Below, piece by piece: positions 34,100-41,753 of a stretch of DNA of 64,000 nucleotides. Each line of letters opens with the position of its first letter. Position 1 is the first letter of the stretch. The DNA is from Gaiellasilicea sp963802765. GTDB taxonomy: Bacteria > Actinomycetota > Thermoleophilia > Gaiellales > Gaiellaceae. Made by a program: the position numbers and the translations under genes. The DNA lies in contig CAWDJZ010000009.1 of assembly GCA_963802765.1 (NCBI GenBank), positions 1-64,000 of the forward strand. Reading direction: 5' to 3'. The notes beneath the pieces were generated by a model. The model made no database searches. It saw only the letters and a program-made list of their open reading frames with translations, and had not been told where the DNA came from.

Positions 34100-35131
34100 G
34101 TGCCGGTTCCGTTCCGAATCGGCGTCATGCAGCTCACGATGGAGCCGCTCGAGGAGATGCTCGCGTCCGCGCGGGTGATGGACGAGGCCGGGATGGACAC
34201 GATCTGGCTGGCCGAGGCATACCCGTGGTGGAGGAAGCACCAGATGGAGGCCCGCTCGTCGACGGTCGTCTCGGCGCTGATGGCGCGCGAGACGGAGCGG
34301 CTGACGATCGGGTGGGGGATCATCTCGCCGTTCACGCGCCATCCCGTCCAGGTCGCGATGGATGCCCGCGTCGTCCAGGAGGCGGCGGGACCTGGGCGGT
34401 TCCTGCTCGGCTTCGGGACGTCGAAGATCTTCCTCAACAACGCGCAGATGCAGACCAACAAGACGCTCGGGCCGATGCGCGACGCGGTCGAGATCGTCCG
34501 CGGCGTGCTCGGGGGTGGAGCGTTCGAGTACGCGGGGGACACGTGGAGCGCGTCGGTGCCGGCGCTGTCGGAGGAGGCGCACACGCCGCGGGAGGTACCG
34601 CCGGTCTACATCGCCGCGACGGCGCCCAAGATGCAGGCGCTCGCCGGCGAGCTCGCCGAGGGCTGTCTGACGCCTTCGATCACGACACCAGCCTTCGTCC
34701 GCTACACGCGCGAGAACGTGAAGGCGGACATCGACATCGGCTGCACCGTCGTCGCCTCGATCGACGAGGACCGCGACCGGGGCCGGGACGGCGCCCGCGA
34801 GATCGCCGGCATGTACCTGGCGAACAAAGTGCAGAACATCAGGGGCGCCGCCGACACGCTGCTCGACCTGGCCGGACTCGAGCAGGACGAGATCCGCCCG
34901 ATCGCGGACGCGATGGAGCAGGGCGGCCGCCTCGCCGCGAAGGCGAAGGTGACGGATGAGATCCTCGACAAGTGCAAGCCGATCGCCGGCACGCCGGCCG
35001 ACTGCATCGCCGCGATCGAGGAGTACCGGGACGCCGGCTGCACGCATGTCATGCTCGAGCTGTGGGGGGACGAGCGGCACGACCAGATCCGCCTCTTCGG
35101 GGAGAACGTGCTGCCGCACTTCCGCTCGTGA
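34100..35131 (+). CDS. LLM-class flavin-dependent oxidoreductase (luciferase-like)
   Basis: 343-residue F420- or FMN-dependent monooxygenase/dehydrogenase with the luciferase-like TIM barrel: GVMQLTMEPLEEMLASARVM, DEAGMDTIWLAEAYPW, IGWGIISPFTRHPVQVA and the GPGRFLLGFGTSK stretch. In Actinobacteria this group contains F420-dependent enzymes such as MER-like reductases; some FMN relatives open rings (RutA). The cofactor is not decidable here. Its TGA overlaps the methyltransferase GTG, so it is part of the same operon. Confidence 0.88.
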   Translation: MPVPFRIGVMQLTMEPLEEMLASARVMDEAGMDTIWLAEAYPWWRKHQMEARSSTVVSALMARETERLTIGWGIISPFTRHPVQVAMDARVVQEAAGPGRFLLGFGTSKIFLNNAQMQTNKTLGPMRDAVEIVRGVLGGGAFEYAGDTWSASVPALSEEAHTPREVPPVYIAATAPKMQALAGELAEGCLTPSITTPAFVRYTRENVKADIDIGCTVVASIDEDRDRGRDGAREIAGMYLANKVQNIRGAADTLLDLAGLEQDEIRPIADAMEQGGRLAAKAKVTDEILDKCKPIAGTPADCIAAIEEYRDAGCTHVMLELWGDERHDQIRLFGENVLPHFRS

Positions 35132-35937
35132 GCTACGACCCGGCGGCATTCAACGCCTTCGAGGCCGCAGGCTGGGAAGAAGCCGCGACCGCGTACACGC
35201 ACTACATGGCGCAGGTGACTGCCACGTTCGCCGAGCCGCTGCTCGATTCGGCCGGTGTGGAGGCGGGGACGGACGTGCTCGATGTGGCCACGGGGCCCGG
35301 CGTCGTCGCCGGCGCCGCGGCGCGCCGAGGAGCCCGGGTGGTCGGGATCGATGTCGCCGACGCAATGGTCGAGCTTGCGTCCAAGCGGCAGCCGGAGAGC
35401 ACGTTCGTGCGCGGCGACGCGGAGTCGCTGCCGTTCCCGGACGCATCCTTCGACGCCGCCGTCTGCGGATTCGGGCTCCTGCACATGGGACGCCCTGAGC
35501 GTGCCGCCACCGAGCTCGCCCGGGTGCTCCGGCCGGGACGCCGGGCCGCCTTGTCGGTCTGGAATGTGCCCGCGCGGTCGCGGTTGCACGGCATCGTCTT
35601 CGAGGCGATCGAGGAGGCAGGCGCCCAGCACGCCGCCGAGACGCCTGCGGGGCTGCCGATCTTCCACTTCGCCGACGACGCGGCGCTGTCGGCGCTGCTG
35701 GAGGGAAGCGGGTTCGACGACGTCGACATCGTCGTTGTCGAGCACGATCACGAGCCGCCATCCGCGGATGCCCTCTGGGAGGGCATCGTGGGGGGCGCGG
35801 TGCGACTCCGGGCGAACGTCGTCGCCCAGGAGCCCGCGACCCAGCTTCGGGTTCGGGATGCATTCGCCCGCAGGCTCGAGGCCGAGGGCGGAACCGTGCG
35901 GGTATCAGCGAAGCTCGGCTCGGGGAGGAAGCCGTGA
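35128..35937 (+). CDS. Class I SAM-dependent methyltransferase (UbiE-like)
   Basis: 269 residues from GTG 35,128, which overlaps the preceding stop. Motif I is DVLDVATGPGVVAGAAARRG near residues 47-66, the SAM-ribose acidic residue lies in VVGIDVADAM, and FDAAVCGFGLLHM corresponds to motif IV. It resembles quinone/small-molecule methyltransferases. In a catabolic cluster it may O- or N-methylate or demethylate an intermediate. It ends in GTGA, overlapping the peptidase gene. Confidence 0.87.
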   Translation: MSYDPAAFNAFEAAGWEEAATAYTHYMAQVTATFAEPLLDSAGVEAGTDVLDVATGPGVVAGAAARRGARVVGIDVADAMVELASKRQPESTFVRGDAESLPFPDASFDAAVCGFGLLHMGRPERAATELARVLRPGRRAALSVWNVPARSRLHGIVFEAIEEAGAQHAAETPAGLPIFHFADDAALSALLEGSGFDDVDIVVVEHDHEPPSADALWEGIVGGAVRLRANVVAQEPATQLRVRDAFARRLEAEGGTVRVSAKLGSGRKP

Positions 35938-37115
35938 TCGACCGGGAGCGGCTGGTCGCCGACGCGCTCGCGGCCGTCTCGATCCCCAGCCTGACCGGCT
36001 CCGAGGAGGCGATGGCCGCCTGGATGGCCGGGCAGTGCGAGGAGCTCGGCCTCGTCGTTCAGTGGCAGCAGGTCGAGGACGAACGGGCGAACGTGCTCGC
36101 GACGCGGGCGGGCACCGGCGGCGGCCCGACGCTGATGTTCAACGGCCATCTGGACACCTCCTACTCGGGCCGAGAGGCCTGGCTCGCCGGGATTCCCGGA
36201 TTCCAGCCGCGCGGGTTCGAGCGGGAGGGCCGGATCTACGGGCTCGGGATCTCGAACATGAAAGGGGCGCTCGTTGCGTACCTGGCCGCGCTGCGCGCGC
36301 TCGCGGACACGCCGCTCCGGGGCGACGTCCTGATCGCCGCCGTCGCGGGTGAGATCGAGAAGACGCAGCAGGGCGAGGCGCAGGGCGCCGAGTACCGCGG
36401 CTACGCGACCGGCTCCCGCCATCTCGTTGGTCACGGCGGCGCCGCGGACATGTGCATCCTCGGCGAGCCGACCGAGCAGAAGCTCGTGCTGGCGCACTTC
36501 GGCACGCTCTGGCTTCGGCTCTCGACCTCCGGGCCGTTCGTGCACACCGCGTTCTCGTCGGGGCGGCTCGAGGAGAACTCGATCGTGCGCATGCGCGACG
36601 TGCTCGACCGCGTGCTCGAGTGGCTCCCGGCCTGGGAGGAGGAGATGAGCTACGGCGACGTGCGCGGGGTCGCGAACGTCGGCGCGATCCAGGGCGGTTT
36701 CGGCTGGCGCGCCTCGCGGACGCCGCACCGGACCGATCTCTTCCTCGACCTGCGGGTGCCGCCGGACGTCGAGATGGCAGCCGCACGAAGGCGTGCGCTG
36801 GAGTTCGCGCGGGGCCTGGAGGGGGTCGAGGCGGAGGTGTACGTGACCGCGCCTGGTGCGCAGCTGGAGGAATCGCACCCGCTCGTCGGCGCCCTCGAGG
36901 ACGCTCACGAGGAGGTCTTCGGCTCGCCGCCCGAGCGCGACGTGACGCGCTGGTTCTCGGACGCGTCCGTGCTCTCGCGCTACGGGATCGCGACGGTCAA
37001 CTACGGCACCTCGTCCGGGCTTCCCGATCCGGAGTACGGCGAGAATCTCGAGATCGACGGCCTGGTCAAGATCGCCGAGGTCTACGCGCGCGCGGCGGAG
37101 GGGATCTGCGGATGA
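35934..37115 (+). CDS. M20-family metallohydrolase (ArgE/DapE/carbamoylase-like)
   Basis: 393 residues. Metal ligands appear in MFNGHLDTSYSG near residue 67 and in the GLGISNMKGALVAY stretch (Asp replaced by Asn in the usual G-x-x-D-M-K-G), the catalytic acid in AAVAGEIEKTQQG and later ligands near ILGEPTEQ. M20 enzymes cleave amide or carbamoyl bonds of small molecules such as acetylornithine or succinyl-diaminopimelate. The substitution of the bridging Asp by Asn is unusual and may mean a single-metal enzyme. Its stop overlaps the FAH-fold gene (ATGA). Confidence 0.88.
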   Translation: MIDRERLVADALAAVSIPSLTGSEEAMAAWMAGQCEELGLVVQWQQVEDERANVLATRAGTGGGPTLMFNGHLDTSYSGREAWLAGIPGFQPRGFEREGRIYGLGISNMKGALVAYLAALRALADTPLRGDVLIAAVAGEIEKTQQGEAQGAEYRGYATGSRHLVGHGGAADMCILGEPTEQKLVLAHFGTLWLRLSTSGPFVHTAFSSGRLEENSIVRMRDVLDRVLEWLPAWEEEMSYGDVRGVANVGAIQGGFGWRASRTPHRTDLFLDLRVPPDVEMAAARRRALEFARGLEGVEAEVYVTAPGAQLEESHPLVGALEDAHEEVFGSPPERDVTRWFSDASVLSRYGIATVNYGTSSGLPDPEYGENLEIDGLVKIAEVYARAAEGICG

Positions 37116-37978
37116 GGCTCGTCACCTTCGACGAGGGTCGGGTCGGCTACGTCGACGGCGACGAGGTTGCGATCCTCGACGTGCCGAGCACGCGCGCCTG
37201 GTTCGAGCTCGGCGGAGCCGAGGAGACAGGAGAGCGCGTGCCGCTTTCGGCAGCGACGCTCCGCGCGCCGATCGTGCCGAAGAAGTTCTTCCACACCGCC
37301 GGCAACTTCCGTGAGCACGAGGAGGAGTCGAAGGTCGTCGACTGGTCGCACGAGATCGCGCCCTGGATCGTCTTCTTCCAGAACGTGGACGCGATCGTAG
37401 GCCCGGACGAGCCGGTCGTCTATCCCGAGCACCTGACCGAGGAGCTCGATTACGAGCTCGAGCTCGCGGTCGTCCTGAAGAAGGCCGGCAAGTGGTTTCC
37501 GCCCGAGGAGGCGATGGACTACGTCGGCGGCTACGTGATCTTCAACGACATCACCGCCCGCGACATCCAGCGGCGCGAGATGCGCTCGGGCGTCTTCGGC
37601 TTCTGCAAGGCGATCGACACCTTCTGCCCTCTCGGACCTTGGATCGTCACCCCCGACGAGATCACCGACCCGCACGACCTGGCGATGGAGCTGCGCGTGA
37701 ACGGCGAGTCGCGGCAGACGTCGCACTCGGGGAACATGAGCGTGACGATCCCGGAGATCCTCTCCCACTACTCGGCGCTCGGCTACTCGGCGGGCGACGT
37801 GCTCTCGACCGGGACGGTCAGCGGCGTGGCCGGCTTCTCGGAGGACGCGGCGTCGCTCTATCTGCGGCCGGGCGACGTGATCGAGGCGGAGATCGAGCGG
37901 ATCGGCGTTCTGCGCAACCCCGTGATCGGCTGGGAGGAGGCGCATGGCGAGCCTGCCCCGCCGCGCGTGCGCTGGTGA
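37112..37978 (+). CDS. Fumarylacetoacetate hydrolase (FAH) family protein
   Basis: 288 residues. The FAH fold shows FFHTAGNFREHEEES, the metal-binding acidic residues in ELDYELELAVVLKKAG (E-x-E pattern) and GGYVIFNDITARDIQRRE. The stretch GFCKAIDTFCPLGPWIVTPD and GTVSGVAGF close the site. FAH-family enzymes hydrolyse or decarboxylate beta-diketo acids such as 2-hydroxyhepta-dienedioate or oxaloacetate, often the last step in aromatic or heterocyclic degradation. It is coupled to both neighbours by overlaps. Confidence 0.92.
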   Translation: MRLVTFDEGRVGYVDGDEVAILDVPSTRAWFELGGAEETGERVPLSAATLRAPIVPKKFFHTAGNFREHEEESKVVDWSHEIAPWIVFFQNVDAIVGPDEPVVYPEHLTEELDYELELAVVLKKAGKWFPPEEAMDYVGGYVIFNDITARDIQRREMRSGVFGFCKAIDTFCPLGPWIVTPDEITDPHDLAMELRVNGESRQTSHSGNMSVTIPEILSHYSALGYSAGDVLSTGTVSGVAGFSEDAASLYLRPGDVIEAEIERIGVLRNPVIGWEEAHGEPAPPRVRW

Positions 37979-38334
37979 ACGCGTTCCGCGAGGCGTTCCC
38001 GATCGTGAACGTGGACGACGTCGAGCAGGCGATCACGTTCTATAGCTCCACGTTCGGCTTTGAGGAGACCTTCCGCCACGAGGAGGACGGCCGGCCGGTG
38101 TTTGCGTTCCTTGCCCTCGAGCCGCTCGGGATCGGTGTCGGCTTACGCCCTGAGGGCGACGAGCGCGGTTTCGCGCTCTGGGTCTACGCGGACGACGTCG
38201 ACGACGCGGCCGCGCGGCTGCGGGAGGCGGGAGCCGAGGAGGTTCTCACGCCGACCGACCAGTCTTGGGGCGAGCGCATGTGCTCGTTCATCGATCCGAA
38301 CGGAGTCCTCGTCCACGTGGGGTCGAAACGATGA
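37975..38334 (+). CDS. VOC-superfamily (glyoxalase/bleomycin resistance-like) protein
   Basis: 119 residues forming one vicinal-oxygen-chelate domain: FPIVNVDDVEQAITFYSSTF, GFALWVYADDVDDAAARLRE and MCSFIDPNGVLVHVG. The order of strands and helices is typical. Only some of the usual metal ligands (H, E) are present, so it may be a binding rather than catalytic protein. GTG 37,975 overlaps the FAH-gene stop. It is the last gene before the 106-base regulatory gap. Confidence 0.85.
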   Translation: MNAFREAFPIVNVDDVEQAITFYSSTFGFEETFRHEEDGRPVFAFLALEPLGIGVGLRPEGDERGFALWVYADDVDDAAARLREAGAEEVLTPTDQSWGERMCSFIDPNGVLVHVGSKR

Positions 38335-38335
38335 G

Positions 38336-38358
38336 GCTTGTGTTGAACCAACACAAGC
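38336..38358. promoter_or_regulatory. Palindrome 1: candidate operator upstream of the second half of the catabolic cluster
   Basis: GCTTGTGTTG (38,336-38,345), AAC, CAACACAAGC (38,349-38,358): a perfect inverted repeat with 10-base arms. It begins just after the VOC-gene stop. A related palindrome is centred 70 bases downstream. It is more likely a dimeric regulator site than a terminator because no T-run follows. Confidence 0.6.
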
Positions 38359-38407
38359 TCTCCTCGCGACTCGGAGCGAAGCCGTGTCGAGGCGCAAGTG
38401 GAATGGA

Positions 38408-38426
38408 TTGTGTTGTTTCAACACAA
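38408..38426. promoter_or_regulatory. Palindrome 2: candidate operator just before the M24 gene
   Basis: TTGTGTTG (38,408-38,415), TTT, CAACACAA (38,419-38,426): the same eight-base core as palindrome 1, ending 14 bases before the GTG at 38,441. Two matching sites 70 bases apart fit cooperative binding of one regulator, for example of the GntR or IclR type. The regulator gene is not in this window. Confidence 0.6.
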
Positions 38427-38440
38427 GGTCCGGTCGCCTC

Positions 38441-39601
38441 GTGAGCTGGCCACGGGACGATGCGAAGCTCGAGCGCGTGCGCGCGCTGATGGCCGAGCAG
38501 GAGCTGGACGCGCTCGTCGTGCGCGCGCCCGACAACGTCCTCTACCTGACGAACTTCTGGGGGATGAAGGGTTACGACGCCGTCGTCTTCCCGCGCGAGG
38601 GCGAGGCGGTGCTGATCTGTCTCGAGGCTTCCGAGGCCGACGCGGAGCGGACGAGCTGGACGAGCGAGGTGCGGCTCTTTCACGGCTATGACGAGAGCGA
38701 CCCGCGACCGCCGGGTCTGCGCGCGCTCGACCTGGCACGACAGATCGCCTCCGACTTCGACCGCGTCGGGATCGAGCTCAGCATGGGCACGCAGGCCGCC
38801 GACCGGATGGTCGGCGAGCCGACGACGTTTCCGAAGGCGTGGTTCGACGCCTTCCGCAAGGCGAAGGACGCGACGCCGCTCCTCGCCGCCGCCCGCGCGA
38901 TCAAGACCGAGCAGGAGATCGAGCGGATGCGGCTGGCGAACGAGATCGCGGCGCGGGCACTCGAGCACACCGCGGCGCACCTGCACCCTCGCATGACCGA
39001 GAGCGAGGCCGCGGCGCTCTGGCAGAGCTGGGTGCACGGGCACGGCACCGGCCTGCACGGCAAGGTCGAGCTCGCGCTCGGGTTCTCGCTCGTCTGGTCC
39101 GGGCCGGGAATCCGCACCTTCACCGCGACCGGCAACCGGCCGATCCGCGAGCACGAGCCGACCCTGTTCGAGATCTGGGTCTGCGCCGACGGCTACTGGT
39201 GCGACCACACGAAGAACCTCGTCCCCGGCGATCTGACGCCGCGCTACCGCCAGCTCGAGGAGCAGTTGCTCGGCGTCTACCGGGCAGCGATCGACCACTG
39301 CCGGCCGGGGGCGAGCCTGCCCGAGCTCGACCGGCTGATCCGCGACGGCCTCGCCGAGTTGGGCTACCCGGGCCAGCCGAGCCACCCGGTCTGCCACGGC
39401 GTCGGCGCCCGTGCGCACGAGCCGCCGTACGCACACCAGGCCGGAACGGGCACGATCGAGGCCGGGATGGTGCTGGCGATCGAGCCGGGCGTCTACTGGC
39501 CGGAAGGAGGCGGGTTGCGCGTGGAGGACAACTTCCTGATCACGGACGACGGCCCGGAGCGGCTCTGCCGCTTCCCCGACGGGATCGTGAGGGCTTCGTG
39601 A
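38441..39601 (+). CDS. M24-family (creatinase/Xaa-Pro peptidase fold) protein 1
   Basis: 386 residues from GTG 38,441. N-terminal creatinase domain (LYLTNFWGMKGYDAVVFPRE) and C-terminal pita-bread domain with EHEPTLFEIWVCADGYWCDH, CHGVGARAHEP, LAIEPGVYWPE and LRVEDNFLITDD. Of the five metal ligands of the aminopeptidase P family, the second Asp, the His and both Glu are present, while the first Asp is replaced by Glu (FEIW). It may cleave an imido bond or C-N bond. Its stop overlaps the synthase gene. It probably opens the operon behind the twin palindromes. Confidence 0.87.
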   Translation: MSWPRDDAKLERVRALMAEQELDALVVRAPDNVLYLTNFWGMKGYDAVVFPREGEAVLICLEASEADAERTSWTSEVRLFHGYDESDPRPPGLRALDLARQIASDFDRVGIELSMGTQAADRMVGEPTTFPKAWFDAFRKAKDATPLLAAARAIKTEQEIERMRLANEIAARALEHTAAHLHPRMTESEAAALWQSWVHGHGTGLHGKVELALGFSLVWSGPGIRTFTATGNRPIREHEPTLFEIWVCADGYWCDHTKNLVPGDLTPRYRQLEEQLLGVYRAAIDHCRPGASLPELDRLIRDGLAELGYPGQPSHPVCHGVGARAHEPPYAHQAGTGTIEAGMVLAIEPGVYWPEGGGLRVEDNFLITDDGPERLCRFPDGIVRAS

Positions 39602-40767
39602 CCCTGGATCGCGACAAGCTCTGGACGGGTGAGCTGAACCGGCGCGCGCTCGAGCCGCAGACGCACGACACGATCGGGCTCTACGACACGACGCTTCGCG
39701 ACGGCGAGCAGTCGGTCGGCGTCGTCCTCTCGCCGGAGGACAAGCTCGCGATCGCGCGCGCCCTCGACGCGGCGGGCGTCGACCGGATCGAGGCCGGCTT
39801 TCCACGCGTGTCGGAGGAGGACGCCGAGGCGATCAGGCTGATCGCGGACGCGGGCCTCCGCGCCGAGGTGTGGGGCTTCGCCCGCGCCGTGCAGGCCGAC
39901 GTGGAGCTGCTCGCCGAGCTGGGCGTGCGCGCGGCCGTCGTCGAGAGCCCCATCTCCGACGCCAAGCTGGCCGCGCTCGGCGTCTCGCACGACGAGATGC
40001 TCGGGCGGATCCGAAAGGCGGTCTCGTTCGCGGCGGGCGAGGGGATCACCGTCGCCTTCTTCGGCGTCGACGGCTCGCGGGCCGAGCTCGACTTCTTCCA
40101 CCGCGCCTACGACGCAGCCGTCGAGGCGGGAGCGCAGGAGGCGGTCGTGGTCGACACGATCGGGATCGCGACGCCCGAAGGGGCGGCGTACCTCGTCGGC
40201 CAGGCGGTCGACTGGCTCGACGTGCCGGTGCACTGGCACGGCCACGACGACTTCGGCCTCGCCACGGCCGCCGCGGTCGCGGCTGTCCAGGCGGGCGCGA
40301 CCTGGGTGCACGGAACCGTGAACGGCATGGGGGAGCGGGCCGGCAACGCGAACCTGCTCGAGGTCGCGCTCGCGCTCGAGGGGTTGTACGGAATCCCGAC
40401 GCGGCTCGACCTCTCGCAAGCCCGTGCGCTCGCGTCGCTCGTGCGCGAGCGCTCCGGGTACGAGCTCGCGCCGTGGACGCCGCTGACCGGCGAGAACCTC
40501 TTCACGCGCGAGAGCGGGGCGGTCGCGAGCCAGTTCCACGATCCGCCTGCGATCGAGCCGTACGCCGCCGACCTGGTCGGCGCCGAGCGAGGAATCGTGC
40601 TCGGCAAGAAAAGCGGCCTCGATTCGATCCGCCTCAAGGCCGAGGAGCTGGGGCTGGAGCTCCCGGCGGAGCGCCACGCAGAGGTGCTTGCGGCCGTCAA
40701 GTCGCTCGCGACCAAGAAGGGCCGGCTCCTCACCGACGCGGAGTTCCGGCGACTCGCCCGGAATTGA
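39598..40767 (+). CDS. Isopropylmalate/homocitrate synthase-like HMGL-family enzyme
   Basis: 389 residues. The alpha-ketoacid/acyl-CoA condensing barrel starts at IGLYDTTLRDGEQSVGVVLS; metal ligands are the Asp there and the two His of VHWHGHDDFGLATA, plus Asn in GMGERAGNANL. LeuA-type regulatory domain (about 150 aa) is absent, as in NifV/homocitrate synthase-like enzymes. In a catabolic operon it may run as a lyase or condense acetyl-CoA with an oxo acid from breakdown. The start overlaps the preceding stop. Confidence 0.88.
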   Translation: MTLDRDKLWTGELNRRALEPQTHDTIGLYDTTLRDGEQSVGVVLSPEDKLAIARALDAAGVDRIEAGFPRVSEEDAEAIRLIADAGLRAEVWGFARAVQADVELLAELGVRAAVVESPISDAKLAALGVSHDEMLGRIRKAVSFAAGEGITVAFFGVDGSRAELDFFHRAYDAAVEAGAQEAVVVDTIGIATPEGAAYLVGQAVDWLDVPVHWHGHDDFGLATAAAVAAVQAGATWVHGTVNGMGERAGNANLLEVALALEGLYGIPTRLDLSQARALASLVRERSGYELAPWTPLTGENLFTRESGAVASQFHDPPAIEPYAADLVGAERGIVLGKKSGLDSIRLKAEELGLELPAERHAEVLAAVKSLATKKGRLLTDAEFRRLARN

Positions 40768-40793
40768 CTGACATGTCACCGGCGCGGGATACT
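40764..40793 (+). promoter_or_regulatory. Internal promoter with TGACATGTCA operator before the first PanE-like gene
   Basis: TTGACT (40,764-40,769) and GATACT (40,788-40,793) with 18-base spacing form a promoter. The palindrome TGACATGTCA (40,769-40,778) lies in its spacer and is identical to that before the cox-type operon. The expected transcription start near 40,800 leaves GTG 40,803 as a nearly leaderless start. Confidence 0.45.
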
Positions 40794-40802
40794 CGCGCCA
40801 GG

Positions 40803-41753
40803 GTGATCGAGCGAATTGGCGTCGTCGGGGCCGGCGTGATCGGCAGCCTGTACGCGGCTCACCTGAGCCGGGTAGCGGAGGTGTGGGTATTGACGCGACG
40901 ACCCGAGCACGCCCGGGCGCTTGCGGCCGAAGGCCTCACTGTCTCCGGCCGGGCGGACTTCACCGGCGCCGTGCACGCGACCGATGACGCCGCTGCGCTC
41001 CCGGAGCTCGACGTCGCGATCGTGGCGACGAAGGGAAACGAGCTCGACGCGGCGGCGCGCGCGCTCGAAGGACGGCTCGAGGGGGCGATCGTCGTCACGG
41101 TCCAGAACGGGCTCGGCGCGGAGCAGGTCGTGCGCCGGCACGGCGACTGGCCGCTCGTCTCCGGCGTGACGTTCATGAGCGGCACCCGCCACGACGACAC
41201 GCACGTCGAGTACATCCTCGACACGGAGACGTGGCTCGGGCCGTACAACGGGGTCCCGTACGAGCAGGTCGAGGAGCTCGTCGGGCTGATCGAGCGCTCC
41301 GGCCTGAAGGCGCGCGCGTTCCCGGACCTGCGGCCGGCGCAGTGGTCGAAGCTGATCTTCAACGCGACCGTGAACGCCGTCGCGGCGCTCACCGGGCTGC
41401 CGCACGACCCGCATTTCGCTGCGGAGGAGCGGCCGTCCGACCTCGGCCACCTCGTGCACGCCTTGATCGACGAGGGGAAGGCCGTCGCGGCGGCCGCGGG
41501 GATCGAGCTGCACGAGGACCCGTGGGAGATGAACGTGCTCGCGACGCAGCGGGGGAGCGCGCACTACCCGTCCATGCTCGAGGACGTCGAGGCGCGCCGC
41601 CCGACCGAGATCGAGCTGATCACCGGCTCGCTCGTACGCGAGGCGGAGCGGCTCGGCGTGCCCGTGCCGCTGCACACGGCGCTGTACCGCCTGATCAAGG
41701 CGAAGGAAGACTCGTGGCTTTTCTACCAGCAATCGGAAGGGGGACAGGAATGA
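40803..41753 (+). CDS. Ketopantoate reductase-like (PanE/ApbA) dehydrogenase 1
   Basis: NADPH-binding motif GVVGAGVIGSLYAAHLSR at the N-terminus, IVATKGNELDAAARAL, the VQNGLG loop near residue 100, and the catalytic-domain Lys/Asn in AQWSKLIFNATVNAVAALTG. About 316 residues from GTG 40,803; an in-frame ATG at 40,773 would add ten residues but overlaps a palindrome. The location in a transporter operon makes 2-dehydropantoate an unlikely substrate; another alpha-keto acid or beta-hydroxy acid is likelier. It ends in ATGA, overlapping the binding-protein gene. Confidence 0.85.
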   Translation: MIERIGVVGAGVIGSLYAAHLSRVAEVWVLTRRPEHARALAAEGLTVSGRADFTGAVHATDDAAALPELDVAIVATKGNELDAAARALEGRLEGAIVVTVQNGLGAEQVVRRHGDWPLVSGVTFMSGTRHDDTHVEYILDTETWLGPYNGVPYEQVEELVGLIERSGLKARAFPDLRPAQWSKLIFNATVNAVAALTGLPHDPHFAAEERPSDLGHLVHALIDEGKAVAAAAGIELHEDPWEMNVLATQRGSAHYPSMLEDVEARRPTEIELITGSLVREAERLGVPVPLHTALYRLIKAKEDSWLFYQQSEGGQE

